A DNA stretch of 53,337 bases from an uncultured bacterium (GTDB lineage Bacteria; Actinomycetota; Coriobacteriia; Coriobacteriales; Atopobiaceae): the NCBI GenBank assembly GCA_905215465.1, contig CAJMPT010000011.1, positions 1-53,337 of the forward strand. Reading direction: 5' to 3'. The notes beneath the pieces are model-generated. The model was not told the origin of the DNA, did not search any database, and saw only the letters and a list, made by a program, of their open reading frames with translations. Below are positions 35,548 to 42,388 of the stretch, one piece after another. Position numbers and translations under genes: made by a program. Within the stretch, counting starts at the first letter, position 1. Every line of letters starts with the position of its first letter.

Positions 35548-36135
35548 GACATAGACGCATCTACCTGGGAACAGCGTAAGTTGGGTGAATTCAGCAAGAA
35601 GGTAACCACCAAGAACGCTGACGGCGGTCTTTCGGAGACGTTTACAAATTCTGCCGAGCAAGGCGTCATCAGTCAGCTCGACTACTTCGACCATGACATT
35701 ACTAACGACGCGAATATCAGTGGTTACTATGTAGTTCAGCCCGACAACTTCGTATACAACCCACGGATTTCTGTAACGGCGCCTTGTGGTCCAATCAACA
35801 GAAACCGCCTGAACAGAGCGGGTGTCATGTCCCCGTTGTATACAGTTTTTTCGGTAGATGAGAGCGTGGACAAAATCTACTTAGAGCACTATTTCAAAAC
35901 GTCCAGGTGGCATGATTTTATGTTCCTCGAAGGCAATTCGGGGGCGAGGTCTGACAGGTTTTCAATCTCCGATGCAACGTTTTTCGCGATGCCTATTTGG
36001 TGCCCAAAAATCCCGGAACAAAGGGCGATAGCGAAGCTGTTCGAAACAACGGATTCCCTCATCACCCTTCATCAGCGTAAGTGCGACCGCTTGAAGCACC
36101 TGAAGGCCGCGCTGCTCGACAAGATGTTCGTCTAA
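35548..36135 (+). CDS. hsdS: Silent hsdS cassette, hsdS3 (no start codon of its own)
   Basis: An open frame from just after a stop at 35545-35547 to TAA 36135. It begins TWEQRKLGEFSKKV, i.e. directly at the shared 5' repeat, without ATG or ribosome site; TTG 35581 is the first possible start and would cut off the repeat. It holds a third, different recognition domain, then DSLITLHQRKCDRLKHLKAA and LLDKMFV: the complete conserved helix that hsdS1 and hsdS2 lack. It therefore looks like a storage cassette that becomes expressed when inversion joins it to an N-terminus. Low GC. Confidence 0.78.
   Translation, partial: DIDASTWEQRKLGEFSKKVTTKNADGGLSETFTNSAEQGVISQLDYFDHDITNDANISGYYVVQPDNFVYNPRISVTAPCGPINRNRLNRAGVMSPLYTVFSVDESVDKIYLEHYFKTSRWHDFMFLEGNSGARSDRFSISDATFFAMPIWCPKIPEQRAIAKLFETTDSLITLHQRKCDRLKHLKAALLDKMFV
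35566..35585. repeat. hsdS 5' repeat, copy 3
   Basis: TGGGAACAGCGTAAGTTGGG, identical to 30202-30221 over 20 bp in direct orientation, and inverted relative to hsdS2 (32191-32207). Confidence 0.82.
36057..36078. repeat. hsdS 3' repeat, copy 3
   Basis: 22 bases identical to the first 22 of the 29-bp repeat at 30690-30718, in direct orientation to hsdS1 and inverted to hsdS2. It diverges after the codons for LITLHQR. Confidence 0.82.
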
Positions 36136-36136
36136 G

Positions 36137-36165
36137 AGATAAAGGGCCGTACAGGCCCTTTATCT
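36137..36165. terminator. Bidirectional terminator after hsdS3
   Basis: AGATAAAGGGCC-GTACA-GGCCCTTTATCT is a perfect 12-bp stem with a 5-nt loop, starting 2 bases after the hsdS3 stop. The A/T edges allow termination in both directions; it overlaps the end of the convergent 373-residue gene. Confidence 0.85.
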
Positions 36166-37281
36166 GTCTTCCATGCCGTATCGCGGCCCAAAAGCCTCGA
36201 GCCTTCGCGTCAGCTCTCCTGCTGGCAAGCTGGCCATCAACTCGCTGACTCTATCAACCGTGACCTCGCCCCTGACGCGCCTGCTCACGGGCCAAAGCGC
36301 CTCGTACAGCATCTGCACCAGTATTGTCGCGACGAACGGCCTTGCGCTCCTTCCCAGCTCGATGGCTCTGGTCGCGCCGATAATCGACTTTCCCAACATG
36401 GCGGCGCCGTCCGCGCTGACGTCCCCCTCAACCTGAAGCTCATACGAGTTGCCGACGGTCTTAACCTGAACATCCTTAGTCGCTCTACGATAGTGCGCGT
36501 CCCCATGGCACGCACCGAGGTATTCCGTCGGCTCGAGTCCTTGTCGCCTGCAGCTTTCTCCAAACATCCCGTGCCGACAGTCGATGACGGCAGCGTCGAC
36601 GATCTCGAGGCCAAGACACGGGTAGAAGCCGATGAGAATCCAGTCGACGTCTTCGGACGCCTTCGAAAGGAGGCCGTGCATCTCAGGCGTCAGCGGGCAC
36701 AGGCCGGCCTCCAAACAGGAAACGCCGCGGTCATTGTTCAAGAAAAGGCCGCGAAGGTCGGAATGGCATTCAATCAGGTACCCCAGCTCGACTTGCTCGG
36801 CGCCGTCGTAATGTCCTTTGAGGTTCTCCCTGTACTCCGTCATCTTCATCGCATGGCCGGTTCCTTCTCCGAACAGCCGCTTGTCTAAGGAGAAGGCCAG
36901 GTGGTCGACAGTGGCGTGCTCGTGATTCTCCATAGATGCCTTAAAGCCCCTGGCAATGACGGCCGCAGCTTCGTCAAGAGCATCTGGGTCCTTGGGAATC
37001 TCGGCGGCGATCCGCTGGCGCCGCTTCTCCAAATCCGAGCAGAGCCTAGCCGCCTTCGACTTGGCTTTGCGTCCTTTCGTGACGTGATGGTCCACCCGGA
37101 AATGCTCAAGCCCGATCACCGCGCCGTTATGGCGTCCGATGACTAAATCCGGCCTCTCCCACGAGGAGTCGAGTTGTCCGCTGAGCTTCGCGGCGGCCTT
37201 CTTCCTGTATCCGCCCGCCTGCTGGCAAAAGCCGAGCACGTCACTCAAAACGGCAAGCTCACGGTCCTTCTTGTCCGGCAT
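36160..37281 (-). CDS. Unknown 373-residue protein behind the ISL3 transposase
   Basis: Not recognised. ATG 37281 (MPDKKDRELAVL) follows the transposase stop by only 7 bases and lacks a ribosome site, suggesting translational coupling. Seen: WERPDLVIGRHNGAVIGLEH followed by FRVDHH, a PD...(x)E-like strand pair that faintly recalls a PD-(D/E)xK nuclease core; a basic stretch KGRKAKSKAARL; and a C-terminal soluble part ending GPRYGMEDR. No signal peptide. It could be a transposon passenger or a stand-alone defence gene beside the restriction locus; neither is shown by sequence. Confidence 0.65.
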   Translation of the reverse strand: MPDKKDRELAVLSDVLGFCQQAGGYRKKAAAKLSGQLDSSWERPDLVIGRHNGAVIGLEHFRVDHHVTKGRKAKSKAARLCSDLEKRRQRIAAEIPKDPDALDEAAAVIARGFKASMENHEHATVDHLAFSLDKRLFGEGTGHAMKMTEYRENLKGHYDGAEQVELGYLIECHSDLRGLFLNNDRGVSCLEAGLCPLTPEMHGLLSKASEDVDWILIGFYPCLGLEIVDAAVIDCRHGMFGESCRRQGLEPTEYLGACHGDAHYRRATKDVQVKTVGNSYELQVEGDVSADGAAMLGKSIIGATRAIELGRSARPFVATILVQMLYEALWPVSRRVRGEVTVDRVSELMASLPAGELTRRLEAFGPRYGMEDR

Positions 37282-37288
37282 CGGCGGC

Positions 37289-38530
37289 TCAATCGTCGAA
37301 GTTGGAGAAGCTGAAGCGCTCCTCGGGCTGGTTCGGGTAGCGGGCGAGCAGCACCTTCTTGCGCAGAACGTCGAACGTGTAGCCACGCCCGGCTCGCGCG
37401 ATGGTGCGGATCGAGCGGTTCAGGCTTTCCGTCTGGGCGTTTGCGCGGGCCATGCCCGGAAAGTCGAAATAGGCGAATATCTCGGTCTCCCACGCCCCCA
37501 CAGTCTTGATGAACCCGTCATAGGCCTCCGTGCCCGCCGCTTTGCATGCGCGGCACCATTCGTCGAACATCTGCTTTGCCTCCCCGGAGGTATTCGCCGT
37601 GGCGTAGATGTCGCGAAAGGACTCCTTCAGGAGATAGATGTCCTCAAACTCAGGGAAGGCCTTCAGCAATGCCGCGAGGTCGGCGCCTTGTTTGACCGTC
37701 AGATTCTCGTTGCTGCACAGCGGCAGATAGCGGTTGCGCCTGAGGGCGCGCCGCTCCGGCGCCTTTACCTGCCTGCAGATCTGGGAGCGCACCGTGTCCA
37801 ACGCCTTCATGAGGTTCTTGATGACGTGGAAGTGGTCAACGACCACCGGCACGCCAGGAAACACCGTGTTGACGGCGTCGCGATACGGCCGCCACATGTC
37901 GATGGTGACGAGCTCAAGGTTCTCTTGGCCCGACATCGAGCATAAGGTCTCCACGACGGAGCTGTAGGTGCGCTTCTCGGTGAACTCGACTACGCGCCCC
38001 TCGCTCTGGTCCACCGACACGAATACGCCGCGGTAGGCGTCCTCCAGGTGCACCTCGTCGATGCCGAGCACTCTCGGCGCAATCAGCTTGTAGCCGGCCA
38101 AGCGCTCACCGGCGTACTCCTCGAACAGGGCCTTCACGGTTGTCGTGGTGGTGTGGTACCTGCGGGCGGTATCGGTGAACGTGTGGCGCAGGCAGTCCTC
38201 TTGGATGGCGGATGCAAGTCGCGTGGTCATGCGACCGTGCAACGACGGGTACTCCATACGAATCAGCTCGCCGCAGTCTGCGCAGCGGTACGTCCTGCCC
38301 ACCACCGTGAGTCCGACCCTGTGCCCGAGCATGTCGAGGTCCTGGACGTTGCGGCGGCTTATCTTATGGACGTGAACGGAGGTGCCGCCGCAGACGCGGC
38401 AGCACTCCGGGCGTCCTTTAGGCTCGAGGATGTAGAGGATGTCGCCGTTGTCCTTGGCCTTGCGCTCGACGGCGTCGAACTCCGGCAGCCCGACCTCTTG
38501 GTAGTTCTTTCGGCTTTCCTTCGTCTCCAA
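37289..38530 (-). CDS. ISL3-family transposase
   Basis: A 413-residue transposase with the ISL3 layout: N-terminal zinc-binding region (CCRVCGG and YRCADCGE), a helix-turn-helix (DTARRYHTTTTTVKALFEEY), then the DDE domain with Asp in VLGIDEVHLED, Asp in TIDMWRPYRDAV, VVVDHFHVIKNL, and Glu in NAQTESLNRSIR. The gene looks intact. I could not find matching terminal inverted repeats: the left side runs into the next gene after 7 bases. A palindrome and two short direct repeats lie upstream at 38545-38658. Confidence 0.93.
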   Translation of the reverse strand: METKESRKNYQEVGLPEFDAVERKAKDNGDILYILEPKGRPECCRVCGGTSVHVHKISRRNVQDLDMLGHRVGLTVVGRTYRCADCGELIRMEYPSLHGRMTTRLASAIQEDCLRHTFTDTARRYHTTTTTVKALFEEYAGERLAGYKLIAPRVLGIDEVHLEDAYRGVFVSVDQSEGRVVEFTEKRTYSSVVETLCSMSGQENLELVTIDMWRPYRDAVNTVFPGVPVVVDHFHVIKNLMKALDTVRSQICRQVKAPERRALRRNRYLPLCSNENLTVKQGADLAALLKAFPEFEDIYLLKESFRDIYATANTSGEAKQMFDEWCRACKAAGTEAYDGFIKTVGAWETEIFAYFDFPGMARANAQTESLNRSIRTIARAGRGYTFDVLRKKVLLARYPNQPEERFSFSNFDD

Positions 38531-38626
38531 AACAAACCACCTATCGCCTTAAAGAAATACCACCCAAAATCTTTAGATAAGTAAATTCAATTGTCGGTGC
38601 TTGTTCCACCCTTTGCATTAAGAAAA

Positions 38627-38658
38627 TACCACCGATAACTTTACGGTTATCGGTGGTA
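38627..38658. repeat. Perfect 13-bp palindrome upstream of the ISL3 transposase
   Basis: TACCACCGATAAC-TTTACG-GTTATCGGTGGTA. A related sequence, GAAATACCACCC, lies at about 38547-38558, nearer the transposase. The gap 38531-38753 is AT-rich and otherwise empty. The stem could be an IS end, a terminator, or a transposase binding site. Confidence 0.7.
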
Positions 38659-38753
38659 CTGAAAACAACGACTAGGCAGGAAACCGCCTATTTCTTTTAA
38701 TACCCTAAAATTCAAAGAGCGCCGTCCCAACTCGCCGGCGGATCACGTGCGTA

Positions 38754-39176
38754 TTACAAAGCAGCTATCTTCCTCGCAGCATGAAGCATCTCGTACTCGC
38801 GACCGCTCCATACGGGAAGGGACGCGGCGTAGACGGCGGCCCGGCACATGTCGAGGAACCCCGTAGCGCTCTCGCAGAAGCACTCGTGCGCGAACTCGCC
38901 CGTGCCGTGGGCAACGGCGTCTCCATCGGCGTAGAGCGTCCAGATAGCGGGCGTGCGGTCGTCGCCGCCCTCAAAGGCAATCTGCAACACGTGGGGCGTG
39001 CCCTCGGCAAGAAGCTCGCTCTCAAGCCTCCTCGCGGAGAAGCGCATCTGGTGGGCGAGACAATCCTTGGCAAGCGCCGAGACGTATCCGCTCGGCTCAT
39101 CGAGAAGGTGCATGCGCCTCGGCTTGGCAGTCAGGTTGTGGAAGTCGCGCTCTTCGCGCACGAAGAAATCGTCCAT
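38754..39176 (-). CDS. Hypothetical protein (140 aa)
   Basis: Not recognised. ATG 39176 (MDDFFVREERDFHNL) follows AAAGGGG at good spacing, so it is likely expressed. It is a soluble protein with mixed alpha/beta character: HQMRFSARRLESELLAEGTP, IAFEGGDDRTPAIWTLYADG and HECFCESATGFLDMCRAAVY, then a C-terminal helix. Two cysteines in HECFCES. It lies at the right edge of the island. No function can be given. Confidence 0.65.
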   Translation of the reverse strand: MDDFFVREERDFHNLTAKPRRMHLLDEPSGYVSALAKDCLAHQMRFSARRLESELLAEGTPHVLQIAFEGGDDRTPAIWTLYADGDAVAHGTGEFAHECFCESATGFLDMCRAAVYAASLPVWSGREYEMLHAARKIAAL

Positions 39177-39211
39177 CTTGGACCCCTTTCATCGATGCTG
39201 GCAGGACCACC

Positions 39212-39496
39212 GTGCCTCTCGGCCGGTTGGTGTCGGGATCATCGAGCCAACTCTCTACCCCGACTCTGGATAAAATGACCCGAGCAATACGGGCGAAAGG
39301 CAGCCTACCATCACGTGCACATGCGATGCAAGGGGTCGTCGCGAAGGGCAAGAGGAACCTTTCCGGCCCAGCCCGCATGGCCAACCGCAGCCAGCTGCTC
39401 GCGAAGGCCGCTGAGAGCGGAGAGTGGCAAGACGGCCAGCGCTTCTCGTCTGGCGCAAGCGAAGACGAGGTCCGCACCTGGGCAAAGACGCTGTAG
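39212..39496 (+). CDS. Possible small basic protein (94 aa or shorter)
   Basis: GTG 39212 has AGGA ahead; ATG 39326 is an internal alternative. The later part (GKRNLSGPARMANRSQLLAK then GEWQDGQRFSSGASEDEVRT) has the composition of a real protein, the first part less so. It fills a 360-base gap between the hypothetical gene and proC. It may be a gene fragment. Other frames in this gap look like shadows. Confidence 0.35.
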   Translation: MPLGRLVSGSSSQLSTPTLDKMTRAIRAKGSLPSRAHAMQGVVAKGKRNLSGPARMANRSQLLAKAAESGEWQDGQRFSSGASEDEVRTWAKTL

Positions 39497-39537
39497 CGCC
39501 AAGAGCGGGGTAATCGAATAAGGCGGTCGAAGCCCCC

Positions 39538-40305
39538 CTAGAGCGTGGCGTCGACGGCGCGGATGAGGGCGGCACGCAGGCCGGAGGCCTCCAGCTCGGC
39601 CACGCCGCGGATGGTGGCGCCGCCTGGAGAGCAGACCGCATCCTTCATGGCAGCCGGGTGCTCACCAGTCTCTAGCTGCAGCTTTGCCGTGCCAAGCATC
39701 ATCTGGCTCACGATTCTGTACGCGTCCGCACGCGGGATGCCATGCTTGACGGCTGCGTCGGCCAGGGCCTCGATGCCCATGGCGACAAACGCGGGAGAGC
39801 AGCCGCCCACCGTTCCGCCCACAAACAGCAGGCGGCTCTCAAGCTCCACCACCAGGCCAAGCTTGCCCAGCAGGTCAAGCACCTCGGCGCGTATCTCTGC
39901 GCCCATCGTTGAGGCGCGCTCCACCGCGATGACGCCCTCGTTGACGGAAACCGGCGTGTTGGGCACGCAGGAGAGGTGCGCCACACCAGGCAGGAGCTCC
40001 TCCCACTTGGCGCAGTCCCAGCCCCAGGCAACGGAGAGCACGGCCTTGCCGGAGAGCTCATCTGCCAGCGGCCCCACGACCTCGGCGATAAGGTACGGCT
40101 TCACGGCAACAATCAGCAGGTCAGACGCCGCGACAACCTCCGCCGCACCCGAGCAGGCCGTCATGCCGCGCGCCTCGCAGCGCTCGCGCAGCGCGTCAAA
40201 GTGCCCCGCGCAGGCGCTCATCCGCCCCGCGTCCACGCCCGCGGCAATCCAGCCGTCCGCCATGGCGCTCGCCATGTTGCCAAAGCCAATGAAGCCAATC
40301 CTCAT
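39538..40305 (-). CDS. proC: Pyrroline-5-carboxylate reductase
   Basis: A 255-residue enzyme making proline from pyrroline-5-carboxylate. The frame extends upstream, but ATG 40305 has AAGGGG and gives the normal start MRIGFIGFGNMASAMADGW (NADPH turn GxGNM). LLIVAVKPYLIAEVV follows, then SCVPNTPVSVNEGV and the C-terminal dimer helix segment GTVGGCSPAFVAMGIEALAD and DAVCSPGGATIRGV, all ProC hallmarks. No proA or proB nearby. It marks the return to core genome after the island. Confidence 0.95.
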   Translation of the reverse strand: MRIGFIGFGNMASAMADGWIAAGVDAGRMSACAGHFDALRERCEARGMTACSGAAEVVAASDLLIVAVKPYLIAEVVGPLADELSGKAVLSVAWGWDCAKWEELLPGVAHLSCVPNTPVSVNEGVIAVERASTMGAEIRAEVLDLLGKLGLVVELESRLLFVGGTVGGCSPAFVAMGIEALADAAVKHGIPRADAYRIVSQMMLGTAKLQLETGEHPAAMKDAVCSPGGATIRGVAELEASGLRAALIRAVDATL

Positions 40306-40408
40306 AGCTGCCCCTTCCACGATGCCTTTCGCCGCCAGTATGCCAGAGCATGCCCGCACGGACGCCTCCAACCGTGCATACGCAAAACAGCGTACATAAA
40401 CGCAAGAG

Positions 40409-40446
40409 GCCCTTCTCGCCAACTGGGCAAACGCGGCGAGAAGGGC
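40409..40446. repeat. Hairpin with 12-bp arms built from the GGCGAGAAG motif
   Basis: GCCCTTCTCGCC (40409-40420) and GGCGAGAAGGGC (40435-40446) pair perfectly around AACTGGGCAAACGC. The stem is two facing copies of the overrepresented motif. There is no T-tract on the plus strand; on the minus strand GCCTCTTGCGTTT follows, so it may end the toxin-antitoxin transcript. Confidence 0.75.
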
Positions 40447-40468
40447 TCGGACAACGACCACCTAGCGC

Positions 40469-40539
40469 GGGCCCAAACTCCGCAATAGCGAAAAGTATTC
40501 GATATTGCGTAGTTTGGGCCCAGTTCTATTACGCAATAT
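40469..40539. repeat. 24-bp palindrome with an overlapping alternative stem
   Basis: Arms 40469-40492 (GGGCCCAAACT..CGCAATA..) and 40498-40521 pair with 2 mismatches around a 5-nt loop. Within it ATATTGCGTA (40502-40511) can instead pair with TACGCAATAT (40530-40539). The two folds exclude each other. It lies between proC and the toxin gene. Confidence 0.75.
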
Positions 40540-40564
40540 TGCAGTCCAGCTGAGAGGAACGTCC

Positions 40565-40870
40565 CTACACCAGCCTGGCGTAGTCCTGACTCTGGTGAAA
40601 AACGTGGGCTACGTAGACCTTCTCGCCTTTGACACGGTACAGAGCAAGATAGCCCTCTAGCGCTGCCTTGCGATATCCCAAGTGGGCAAGCCGCGACTCC
40701 CTGGCTGTGGGATACATCAGCGGAAACGCCTCGACCTTGGCCACAAAGCCATCGAAGGCGTCCAGCAGGTCGCCCGCTGCCGCAGGGGCACCCAGGGACT
40801 CCGTCAGATACAGCACGGCCGCCTCGAGGTCTTCCTTGGCCTCGTCGGTGACCACGACCTCACAGGCCAT
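40565..40870 (-). CDS. ParE/RelE-family toxin
   Basis: A 101-residue type II toxin of the RelE/ParE fold: VVVTDEAKEDLEAAVLYLTE at the start, then YPTARESRLAHLGYRKAALE and GYLALYRVKGEKVYVAHVFH, ending DYARLV. The basic strand and final His-x-x-(Q/R)-x-Y pattern are usual for ParE/RelE toxins. It overlaps the antitoxin end by 11 bases, so it is translated by coupling. RelE members cut mRNA on the ribosome and ParE members poison gyrase; which applies is not visible. Confidence 0.88.
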   Translation of the reverse strand: MACEVVVTDEAKEDLEAAVLYLTESLGAPAAAGDLLDAFDGFVAKVEAFPLMYPTARESRLAHLGYRKAALEGYLALYRVKGEKVYVAHVFHQSQDYARLV

Positions 40871-41135
40871 ACTTGGCCCTCAGGCCTGCAGAGACCTCGC
40901 GCGCATCGGTCACCCTGCCGGCGGCGATATCCGCCTCGGCGCGGTCGATGGCCTGGTAGAGCTTGGCCCGAGCCGCCTCGGCGCAAAGGGCCTCGTAGCC
41001 GCTCATGGAGAGGGCGACAAACGCCTCTCGCCCGTTCTTAGTCACCAGGACCGGGCCGGCGGCATTCTGGACGGTGTCCGTGAACTCCGCCGTGTTCTTG
41101 AGCTCCTTCATGGGCACGCAGGTAGCAGGCGCCAT
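40860..41135 (-). CDS. Phd/YefM-family antitoxin
   Basis: A 91-residue antitoxin; ATG 41135 (MAPATCVPMKELKN) has AAGGGA 8 bases ahead. VPMKELKNTAEFTDTV, then GPVLVTKNGREAFVALSMSG, is the Phd/YefM DNA-binding fold; the C-terminal part (YQAIDRAEADIAAGRVTDAR) is the toxin-wrapping helix. It should repress its own operon through the palindrome at 41166-41187. The pair sits between two long palindromes. Confidence 0.9.
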   Translation of the reverse strand: MAPATCVPMKELKNTAEFTDTVQNAAGPVLVTKNGREAFVALSMSGYEALCAEAARAKLYQAIDRAEADIAAGRVTDAREVSAGLRAKYGL

Positions 41136-41165
41136 CTTGCCATTCCCTTCTTCTCGGTAGCTTAA

Positions 41166-41187
41166 AAATACCACGATTGTGGTATTT
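41166..41187. promoter_or_regulatory. Operator-like palindrome of the toxin-antitoxin operon
   Basis: AAATACCAC-GATT-GTGGTATTT, perfect 9-bp arms, 31 bases upstream of the antitoxin start. Position and symmetry fit the autoregulatory site of Phd/YefM systems. Confidence 0.7.
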
Positions 41188-41214
41188 CTCTAACAGCGAC
41201 GAGAGGAAGTCACC

Positions 41215-41273
41215 CAAACTCCGTCACCGGCGGACACTTTGGCGAGAAGAACGTCCGCGGGTGACGGAGTTTG
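41215..41273. repeat. 21-bp palindrome right of the toxin-antitoxin pair
   Basis: Arms 41215-41235 (CAAACTCCGTCACC..CGGAC) and 41253-41273 pair with one mismatch; the 17-nt loop contains GGCGAGAAG. It shares CCCAAACTCCG with the palindrome at 40469, so both belong to one repeat family. Confidence 0.78.
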
Positions 41274-41329
41274 TCGCCGCCCGCGGCGCCGGCCCGCGGC
41301 GTCCGCACCGCCAGCCCGCGCTGCCAGCC

Positions 41330-42283
41330 CTACCCGCGGTACCTCGCCGACGGGAGGAGCTTCTCGCCAGAAAAGATGGACTCCACGGCAACCCGGTACT
41401 CCCCCACCTTGCGGGCAGACCTCACCCTGCGGCGAACGGACTTCTCGTCAGCAAACGCGCAGCTGGCGTAGAGCCACCACTCCTTCATGCGCATCACCGC
41501 GTTGCCGCCCATCTCATCCGCGTAGGCGGCAAAGAGCGCGTCGTGAAAGCGCCGCAGCTCAGCGGCCGTAAGCGGCGCGCCGCCGCAAAGCACGCGCGGC
41601 AGGGCGGGGTTGCCAAGCACGCCGCGGCCCAGCATCACGTGGCGCGTCTGCGGATACGCGCTGGTCAGGCGCCTGAAGTCATCGACATCAAAGATGTCTC
41701 CGTTGTAGGCCACGGCAAAGGGTGCCTCCTCCAGCGTCCGCCCGTAGGGCTCCCAGCGCGGCGTTCCCCGGTAGGCGTCTACCCGCAGCCTCGGGTGCAC
41801 GATCAGCTCCGCCAGGGGACAGCGGCAGTAGGCGGCCAGGACCTCTCCGTACTCGTCGTCCTTCTCCACGCCGATGCGCGTCTTGACCGAGACCGGCAGG
41901 GGTGACCTCTCGCACACGTCCCGCAAAAAAGCCTCCAGCTCCCGCGGCTCCCGTAGAAAGCCCGCACCCTTGCCCTTTGAGACCACGGTGCCCGAGGGGC
42001 AGCCCGCGTTGAGGTTGACCTCGCGATAGCCCATCTGCTCCAGAAGGCCGGCCGCCCACACAAAGCGGTCAGCGTCACGGGTCAGCAGCTGGGGAACCAC
42101 GTCCAGCCCCTCGTTGGCCACGGGGTCCAGCTCCTTCTTGGCGCGGCCGACAAACCCCTTGCCCACCTGCGGCGGAGCCACAAACGGCGTGTAGTAGCGG
42201 TCGAGCGCGCCAAAGCACTCGGCGTGGACACGCCTGAACACGTGCCCCGTGACCCCCTCCATGGGGGCAAGCGAAAGAATCAT
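41330..42283 (-). CDS. dus: tRNA-dihydrouridine synthase
   Basis: A 317-residue FMN enzyme reducing uridines in tRNA. ATG 42283 (MILSLAPMEGVTGHVFRR) with GGAGAG upstream; the longer frame is ignored. LAPMEGVT is the FMN-binding start, and LNAGCPSGTVVSKGKGAGFL holds the catalytic Cys of Dus proteins; VSVKTRIGVEKDDEYGE, ELIVHPRLRVDAYRGTP and YNGDIFDVDDF complete the barrel. The exact uridine modified is unknown. It follows the EamA gene by 105 bases on the same strand. Confidence 0.92.
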   Translation of the reverse strand: MILSLAPMEGVTGHVFRRVHAECFGALDRYYTPFVAPPQVGKGFVGRAKKELDPVANEGLDVVPQLLTRDADRFVWAAGLLEQMGYREVNLNAGCPSGTVVSKGKGAGFLREPRELEAFLRDVCERSPLPVSVKTRIGVEKDDEYGEVLAAYCRCPLAELIVHPRLRVDAYRGTPRWEPYGRTLEEAPFAVAYNGDIFDVDDFRRLTSAYPQTRHVMLGRGVLGNPALPRVLCGGAPLTAAELRRFHDALFAAYADEMGGNAVMRMKEWWLYASCAFADEKSVRRRVRSARKVGEYRVAVESIFSGEKLLPSARYRG

Positions 42284-42388
42284 CCTTCTCTCCGTTCTTC
42301 TCCCCGCCATTGTGGCATGCCGGCCCGCCGGGCAGAAGCGCCGGCAGGGCGCCGAGCTCACCCGCGGGCATGCGCCGGCTCTTCTCGC

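Noticed and set aside
36137..38658. Terminal inverted repeats of the ISL3 element
   Set aside because: I compared the sequence around 36.14-36.17 kb with 38.53-38.68 kb in inverted form and found no convincing match; ends remain undefined.
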